From assembly GCF_020283565.1 (NCBI RefSeq), contig NC_060065.1:24230409-24294408 (forward strand): DNA of 64,000 nucleotides, written 5' to 3'. The DNA comes from Trifolium pratense. Its lineage: Eukaryota > Streptophyta > Magnoliopsida > Fabales > Fabaceae. Below are positions 40,001 through 49,000 of this stretch, piece after piece. The translations under genes were made by a program, and so were the position numbers. Numbering within the stretch: position 1 is the stretch's first letter; every line of letters starts with the position of its first letter. Below the pieces are notes generated by a model. The model saw only the letters and a list, made by a program, of their open reading frames with translations. It was not told the origin of the DNA and searched no databases.

Positions 40001-43000
40001 TCTCACGAACATCTCTGAATCTGATGTTGCTGTTTTGGTCACGCAAGTATTCAAGCTCATGACCACAATCAGTGATTTCTTCTTTAAATCAGACTCGCTT
40101 AGTCCATGTATAAGGATGACCCTCCAGTCTGATATCATGCAAATCACAGTCAGTCACCACTTCTCTAAATCCCGTACAAAACCAATTAGGATGAGGATTT
40201 TGGCCCTTTTTGTCTTCCTATGATAATATATCATTGAAATCACCGATAATACACCACGTTAACAGGGACATATCTCGCAAATCTCGTAACATATCCCAAG
40301 AGTTCCTTCTTCGACTATGCTCTGGATAACCATAAAAACCGGTAAGCCTCCAATTTCCTTTGTCCCGATCCTCCACTATGAGGTTAATATAGTTTCTGGA
40401 ATAATTAAGCACCCTACAGCAACTACTTGCTTTCCATAACACAGCAATACCACCACTATGCCCTTGAACATCAATCGAGAGACATGATTCGTAGCCTAAC
40501 TTCACCCTAAGAGATTCCAACTGCCTTGCATTCGACAGAGTTTCAAACAAAAAGATAACATCTGGTCTGTGTCCTCGAGCGAGATTTCGATGATTTGGAA
40601 CTGCATTCGGTTTGGCCAGGCCCCGACAGTTCCAACTAAGGATTATCATTGATCAATGAATGTTGCAGCAAACACAGTGAGAAACATTATCAATAACAAC
40701 AAGAAGAGATCACTGATCAAGCAAACAGTCACCATTACCACACAAAATGGGGCAGGGACTAACACATACGATCACGATACGTATAACCCCACGAATCGAC
40801 ACAAACACTCACCAGGATTGACTTGCAAGAGAACCCTGGGAGAGACTACACTGAACAAACACCACGTTGATGGGTGGACAAGATGGTGATGATGATTTGT
40901 GGACAAGATGGCGATGATGATCGTTGGGGCACCAGAGTCAATCTGCGATCAATCGGTCGTTTTTGGGGTGAGTTGGATCATGGTGGCGGCTGAACCCTTG
41001 GAAATGCAGAGAACAAAGAGAACGACGGAGGAGGGTTTGACAGATTGATGATCGAAATTAAACGGCGGCGAAGGAGAATGAACGGCGGTGGAGGAGTGAT
41101 TGAACGGCGGAGGACAGATTGAATGTGTTAAGAAGTCCCACATCGGTTGCGATATGACCTGACTAAGTGTTTATAAACTAGAGGCAATCCTCACTTTACA
41201 AGCCGATTTTGTAAGGATGAGTTAGGTCCAATACTCAATTCTAAGATGGTATCAGAGCCTATCCACGATTCGTTGGGCCACTTCGTCGGGCCGCCTGCAA
41301 TCAGGTTTCTGATCGAGCCCTCCGCCATTCATATCCGCGCCTCAAGCCCAAAGCGCTTGGCGCAAGCAGGGTGTTAAGAAGTCCCACATCGGTTGCGATA
41401 TGGTCTGACTAAGTTTTTATAAACTAAAGGCAGCCCTCACTTTACAAGCCGGTTTTGTAAAGATGAGTTAAGCTCAATACTCAATTCTAAGAGTATGATT
41501 AGGGATTCGGCGGAGAGAACTCATGTCGGCGGAGTGATTGAACGGCCCATAAAGATAGATTTTAAAGACCTTCAATTTAGTCCGCCATGTTTAGGCTTTG
41601 AATGCAGGCAAAGGGCACACCCAAATATTCAAGGGATTAGATTGAGAGTTGTAATAAAAACAATTTTCTCCAAAAAGTATTTAGGTATAATTTTCCAAAA
41701 AAGTAAAGCCTGGATAATTTCAAGATGCCTTCTTCTCCCCACTTTTCCATTTCGCTGTGGTGTTCAAACAAATAATGACTTGTCTATTCTTCACTCTGTC
41801 TAGAAGAACGACAAAAGGGTTTGACTGAAACAAACCATGGCATTATTTATGATTGTTAAGTAATCATTGTTTCAAGAATCCCTGGGAACTTATTCCAATA
41901 ATAGATAAACAGGAAGGGAGAAGTAGCAATTTCATGAGGTATATGCTTATCAAAAAACAAGGATGCAGAAATATTTTATTTGGACAATATACAAACCTGT
42001 ATTTTGTTTATTAGCTCTTGAGGGTGCTCAATCCGTAGCCCTACCTGCTTACAATTTATAAAGGGAAAAAATTAAAAAGAGAAAAAAGGGACAAAAAACC
42101 ATAACATGAACAAATGTCAAAGCAAGCATCACATTATCATTTTATTCTATTGATAAGAAAATTGCACAGATAGGCCAGAACAGGGGGCATCATGTTAAAA
42201 CAATGACAATTAAGAATTTGGCAATTAAAACAATAACTTAAATGCAAATTAAAAAATCTAAAAAAAAAACTACAAATTAAAAATCAGAATCGAGAAGAGC
42301 ATTGATTGCAAAAGCAAAAAACCAAAAGAAAAGTGGGTGCCACACGCAGAAGAAAGAGAAGCAGAAGACGCAGATGGCTTCACACACAGATGAAGGAGAA
42401 GCAGGACAAATTGAGAAAACACAGAGCTTGGCAGAAGGACAAGAACAGAGGGCTTCCTCGCACCCTCGCATGCAGAAGGAGAATGGGACGTATGCGCTTG
42501 AGAAGAAGAAATATAAAATAGGTCACTTACAATAATGGAAATGATATGCCCTTAAAAAATAAACAGAACCGTTAAAAAAGAGGGTGAATTGAGAGATTTC
42601 ATCTGTCAACCGTAACAGCAGATGCGAACACACAAAGGGAATGCGATTTTGACGTGATTCACAGCCCTGGCTGCGGTACTTATTGAACATGGCTCGCTGG
42701 CTGAATGCCGCGGAGTAGACGCTGATGCCGCTCCGCGGTCGCCCGCTAACATGGCATGATTGACAAGATAGTTCAGGACAAGGTGAAACTTTAGCAGGGT
42801 ATGAACACCTTTAATAGTTGATGGAATTAAAGGTGTTATGGACTGGGCCAAGGCCCAATACATGCGGCCCTAGTGCTCCGGATCTAAATGATACGATCAT
42901 GAGTTCCCTAAACATGTGGAAGGGAACTTATAAAAAATACACAAAATATCTTCGATGAAGATGCTTTGAGCCCAACTTAAAGCCAATTCACGTGATAAGA

Positions 43001-46000
43001 AGCATCCTTGGACTGATTTGTGGTCTAATAATATTAGACTAAATAAAAAAAAACAATTAAGTCCAATTTTCTTTATTTTTATTGTAATTTTCGTTTTTGG
43101 TATTAGGAGGGTTTTTAGATAACCTTTAGTTGCTCCCTAGGCTCTCTAGATGCTTCCTAGTGGTGCACTAAGTCATTATAGTGGCTAGTGAGAATTTATA
43201 AGCATGTTAGTGGGAATTTTCTAAGTCCTATGATGAATGTATGGTGGTGGACAATAAATCCTACTATGTAAGGATATACTATAAATAGGGTTATCATGTA
43301 CTTCTCAAATCACAATTTGAAGTTTAATATAATTTGAGACTTTTCTTGTGAGAACTTTTCCATTGTTCTTGAGATAAGAACTTTATAGTGTTGGTTCTAC
43401 CGGCAGGTCGCGGTTAGGGTCGCTCTTTGTTTGATAACTTTGGTTCTACCGGCAGGTCGCGTTTTACTTGATAACTTTGGTTCTACCGGCAGGTCGCGGT
43501 TAGGGTCAAGTTCCTCTTTTTACTTGATAACTTTGGTTCTACCGGCAGGCCGTGGTTAGGGTCAAGTTCCTATACCTGTTTTACAAGACGATCCATAAGC
43601 AGTCGCTTATCAGTTGGTATCAGAGCTTCGGCTCTTGAAATCAGGTGATATCTATCTTTTTAATTTTGTTCTTTTTATTTTAGTGTTTGAAAGAAAGAAA
43701 AAAAAAAGTGCAAAAAAAAATCAAAAGAAAAAAAAAACGTGAAAAAAAAAAGAAGAGCAAAAAAAAAAAAAAAGAAAGAGGAATAGAAACAGGTGCGGCA
43801 AAAACAATTTTGCAGAAAGGTTTTGAACAATTTAATCATGAGTGGAGGAGGAGAAGACAATGAATTTGATCTTAAATCGTTTGCGGCGGCTGTCACCCAA
43901 CAACTCCAAGCTTTAAACATGAGAATGGATAGCTTTCAACAATCAAGCCGAACTAACGGTTGAAGACATCCAAGTTCAGAGGAAGAGGAGTATTCCGATA
44001 GAAAAAGTAATGAAAGGAGGCGAAGAGTTGAATCAAGAAGAGATAGCCATGTGGGAAGCGTTAAGATGACGATTCCTTCATTCAAAGGTAAGAATGATCC
44101 TGAGCTATATTTAGAGCGGGAGAGAAAGATTGAACATGTGTTTGATTGTCATAATTATTCTGAAGAGAAAAAAAATTAAACTAGTCGTTGTTGAATTCAC
44201 TGATTATGCTAGTATTTGGTGGGATCAACTTGTGACTAGTAGGAGGAGAAATGGGGAGAGGCAAATCAATACATGGAATGAGATGAAAATTGTGATGAGG
44301 AAAAGGTTTGTTCTAAGTCACTATCATAGAGATTTGTATAGAAAAAAATTATGAAAGAAGAGATAGAGAAAAGATAGAAGAATGAAAAGTGAGGAACAAA
44401 TGAAAAAAACATATTGCAAATTTTGAAGTATTTTGGGATAACTTCCAAAATAAAGAGAATGGTAGAGAGAAAAGAAAACAAGAGAGCAAGGAGAAACTTG
44501 AAAGTGAGACAAAAATATTTGTTGAAGAGAGTGAAACAAAAATATTTGTTAAGAACTACGTGATTGAGGAAAAACAAGAGAGGGTGTGTGAGAAAATAGA
44601 GAGTGAGAGAGAAAATGAAGAGATTGTTGAAAAAGAAATTGAGAACATTTTTGTGGCTATAAAAAATGTCACCATTCCTAAGAGTGAGAAAGAAAAAGAA
44701 GTGTCACCATTCCTAAGAGTGAGAAAGAAAAAGAAGAGATTATTGAAAAAGAAATTGAGAGCGTTTTTGTGGCTACCGAAAATATTGTTATTCCTTCCCA
44801 TAATGTTTCCTTTACTTCTTGTGTTCTTGAGTCTTTATCTCAAAAAGAAGTTGGTGAAGAAAATAGAAATCTCACTTTTGAGAGAAATAAAGAGAAAGAA
44901 GGAGAGATGATGGAAAATTGTGAAAGAAAATATAGTGATGTGATAGAAGTGAAGGAGAAAGAAAATATTGAGAGAAAAGAAGAAAAGAGAGAAAAGAAAA
45001 ATGAAGGTGATGAGAAAGAAATTTACGAGAGAAAAATAATAGAGGAGTTTGAGAAAGATGACAACTTCGAAAAGATTGAAGAAGAAAAATTCAACTTGCA
45101 AAAAAAAAGGGAATATCCAAAAAGGGAAATTTGTTTTACTAATCCATTAGTTATTTATACAGGTATGGATTTGAGGACAAATCCTCTTGAAGAGGGAGAG
45201 AATGATACGATCATGAGAGTTCCCTAAACATGTGGAAGGAAACTTATAAAAAATACACAAAATATCTTCGATGAAGATGCTTTGAGCCCAACTTAAAGCC
45301 AATTCAAATGATAAGAAGCATCCATGGACTGATTTGTGGTCTAATAATATTGGACTAAATAAAAAAAAACAATTAAGTCCAATTTTCTTTATTTTTATTG
45401 TAATTTTCGTTTTTGGTATTAGGAGGGTTTTTAGATGACCTTTATTTGCTCCCTAGGCTCTCTAGATGCTTCCTAGTGGTGCACTAAGTCATTATAGTGG
45501 CTAGTGGGAATTTATAAGCATGTTAGTGGGAATTTTCTAAGTCTTATGATGAATGTATGGTAGTGGACAATAAATTCTACTATGTAGGTATATACTATAA
45601 ATAGGGCTATCATGTACTTCTCAAATCACAATTTGAAAATTTGAGAGTTTTCTTGTGAGAACTTTTCCTTTGTTCTTGAGATAAGAACTGTATATGTTGG
45701 TTCTACCGGCAGGTCGCGGTTAGGGTCACACTTTGTTTGTTAACTTTGGTTCTACCGGCAGGTCGCAATTAGGGTCAAGTTCCTCTTTTTACTTGATAAC
45801 TTTGATTCTACCAGCAGGTCGCGGTTAGGGTCAAGTTCCTATACTTGTTTTTCAAGATGATCCATAAGCAATAGCTTATCACTAACCCAATGCAATTCCC
45901 TCGTGGAAGCTTCTCTCATACGCCAATCATAACGGGCACGATAATTACTGTACACCACCTGTAGAAGATACGCTCCTTATACGCTCACCGAACCGTTGGA

Positions 46001-49000
46001 TTAATCTAAACAACGCTCATTATCCCAAATGCCAGCTGTTGCCAGCTGGCACAAACGGTTATAATCGTCTCCCCCTATACAAAGGCAAGCTTTGGCGCCA
46101 AGGTACACATTTTCAATCAGTTTTCACTTCACTCGCTCTGATCACATACTGACATGAGCGTTGGAGTGCTAACGTGATTTGCAGGTACTTTCACCACCAT
46201 GATCCACCGTACCTAAGCGCTATCACCACCGTAACTACCTCAGATCTCAGCATTGGAATCATCTAGTTCTGTTTTTTATTTTTATTTTGACGTTAGAATC
46301 ATCTAGTTCTGTTCGCGGCAGCACAAAAGGTGATTTAGTTAGTGAGTTAGTAGCAAGATAGAAGAAATAATGCATGTCGTCTTTAGATAAGATGAGGGAT
46401 TGGGAGATAACTAGGTATCATTTGAGTGGATTGGAGCCATTGATAAATGACATTTTCCCTAGACCCTTGTAATAAAAGACAAGCATTTGATATATATCAC
46501 AGATAGACAAAGCTTACACGAGGAAATGCAAAAGACAAGCATCAGAGTTTCAATATATTGAAACTGATATTAAAAAGAATGATAAGTAAACTCACAGCAA
46601 AATCTTTGGGTACCAATTCCACATTGTGGGTAAGAAGCATTTGATATATATCACGAGCAGAATGACCAACTGCCAGAATTACTGCATCATATTCCAACTT
46701 CTGGCTTCTTAAACGGTACTCATCAGCTGATTCGGATACCATCACCCCAAGAACACGCCCGTCTTCTATATGTAGATCGTCTACTCTTGTTCCAAACTTT
46801 ATGGTTACCTACAAAAAAGAAGCAGCAGTGTTAATTGGACAGTATGAAGACAACTGCAAGAAGAAAAATTAAACTAAGCTGGATAAAAAACGAGACTGAA
46901 ATGAATTTATTTCAATGCAAATAAGTTATTGGAACTCACACCCAAATCCTGCAGATGTTGCCTGAAGTTGCGAAGTAACGGAACCAACCTATCTGTTCCT
47001 AAGTGAGGCTTTCCATCAATCAATATCTGTTTTGTAGCTCCAAACTGCACTAGAGTTTTCATAACCTAAAATGAAGATACAAAGTCAACCATTCCATGAC
47101 ATATAAAGTTAGGCATAAGGATGTAACCAAAAAAAAAAAGTTAGGCATAAGTGTAATTGGTAAATTAAACCTACACAAATCTTGTTGATTTAGCTATAAC
47201 TCTCGTACTAGCTAATAAAACCTTCCAAAATAAATATCTATGTTTGGGTCAAAACCTACCAGAGAGAAAAGTAAACAGGCTTTCCCTCTTATTGCTTTTA
47301 TTATCAGGTTTACTTTAAACATCTAGTCACAGATTTCCTAATATTCGGGGTTATAGGGAGTAAAAGTAAACTGGAGATTGTATACGTGAATTAAAAAATG
47401 CCATAATGTCTATCTAAAAAGGAGGTCTAGAGTTCAAATCCTGGAAACTAAGATAACCAATAACTTACAAACATTTGTCTATCTAAACAAATTAAAGATC
47501 AGTTAAATTCATATTTCTCCAAATGGTTTGGCATATAGTTTTCCTTGATCTTCCTCAAATATTTGAGTTAACTTTTAGGGTATGTCTGGTTGGAGGTAGA
47601 TAGAGGGGAGGGGAGGGGAGGTGAGGGAATATTTTAAATTTTTTGTGTTTGGTTTAATTTTTAGTAGGGGAGAAGAGGGAAGGGGAGGGGAGCAAATTCC
47701 CTCATAGATCCATTTTTTGCTTCCCCCCAATTTGGGGGGATTTGGAGGGGAGGGGAGGTGAGGTGCTCTATTTACAATTTTATTACATTTTCAATATTAC
47801 CCTTACTTTTATTTGTTTGTTCCAAAACTGTCCCTCGTTTTTTCTATTAACTTATTTTCTTAGTTTATTTCTTTTATAAATTTTGCATTACGTCAAGTAG
47901 CCTGCTGTCTGCAATGATATTACTTTGCTGCCATATATTTTTTTAGTATTCATTCACTTTTTTGATACATTACGTTTGTATATTTTTTTTTCACACATCA
48001 TGTTATTATTATATTATTTTGACAAACATTATTGTTATTTCCATCACAACTTTTTTTTTTTTTAAGATATTTTCAACACTTTTATTTCTATGTTAATTAT
48101 TTCTTTCACACAATACGTTCTTGTCATTTTTCTTTTTCTATCCTAGTTTAAATTCATTAACGTTACATTTTCTTTTATAAGTATATATAAAATTTAAATT
48201 TTATTAATAGTTTCTTTCATAATGCAATAATATCTTCTAGAAGTGCTCTAATATTTTGTAATACAAAATATTTCGTTAGTAATTTTGTATTTGATTATTT
48301 ATAGAATTTTCCCGGTTATGTATTATGTGTTGTTGTAAGATTATAAGGATAAAAGTGTAAATTAGTTATAAAATCTCTCCCCTCCTTTTGTGTGAACCAA
48401 ACATAGATGTAATAAAAATCCCTCCCCTCCCATCCCCTCCCCTCTTTGAACCAAACATATATATAATTAAAGAAGTTTCCCTCCCCTTCCCTCACCTCCC
48501 CTCCCATCTATAAAAATCCCGCCCCTCCCCTCCATTGAACCAAACAGACCCTTAAACTCGTCTGAGTTCATGTAAGGAATTATAGCAACTCACAAGCGGG
48601 ATAATTTTTTTATGGACTAGCTCAGACTCGGTCACTGGAATTCTTCTCTTCTCTAAACTGTCCTTCCCTAAAATTACCTCACAACTTCAATTGGTCTACA
48701 GCATAGGTCACTGGTACAGTTGAGCTCAACTGTTCTATTTTTTACTTTAAACTCAGTCTTGTGTGTAACTAGTTGTTCTTTTGATATTGATCATCCCACT
48801 AATAGCACTCTAAAATGTTCCACAATCTTTAGTTTTGATACCTTTCACAAACTAAAGTACAAGACAAGTCGATTGGAGCTGGAGATGAATAATCGACGTC
48901 TCTACTAGCTTGAACCTTCCTCGTCCACCATATTCGCTATTTCAGGGTCTCCTAACTCCTTCATTGTTGTTTGCGTCATTCATGTTTGACCATTGGACAA

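Larger units (their letters stand above)
31155..41125 (-). mobile_element. LINE (L1-type) split by a gypsy element, in intron 7
   Basis: Minus-strand non-LTR element. The 5' untranslated part is about 41125-40650. The endonuclease starts at 40649 ([13 protein letters not shown]), and RT and connection regions run to 37467. After the gypsy insertion (37466-32077) the zinc-knuckle-like region and RNase H continue from 32076 to a stop at 31177, and an A-run lies at 31163-31155. No ORF1 (gag-like) is visible. The ORF is broken by stops, an exact 379-bp duplication and the insertion. The 5' end may continue beyond the TRIM at 41126-41490, since GGCGGAG-type words resume to about 41560. Confidence 0.85.
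42889..45881 (+). mobile_element. Pol-less Ty3/gypsy derivative in intron 6
   Basis: LTRs 42889-43612 (724 bp) and 45203-45881 (679 bp), both TGATACGATCATGAG ... GCTTATCA. Primer site TGGTATCAGAGC at 43615-43626 and polypurine AGAGGGAGAGAA before the 3' LTR. The flanks CTAAA and CTAAC are a 5-bp duplication with one difference. The 1.6-kb interior has a gag-like fragment and a Glu/Lys-rich segment but no protease, RT or integrase. It is oriented opposite to the host gene. Each LTR carries a tandem array of GGTTCTACCGGCAGGTCGCG. Confidence 0.88.

Noticed and set aside
41495..41803. 102-residue + strand frame next to the TRIM
   Set aside because: No domain; it overlaps the LINE edge and intron 7 sequence of the oxidoreductase gene.
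44266..45101. Phe/Ser-rich frames on the - strand
   Set aside because: Antisense shadows of the purine-rich interior of the gypsy derivative.
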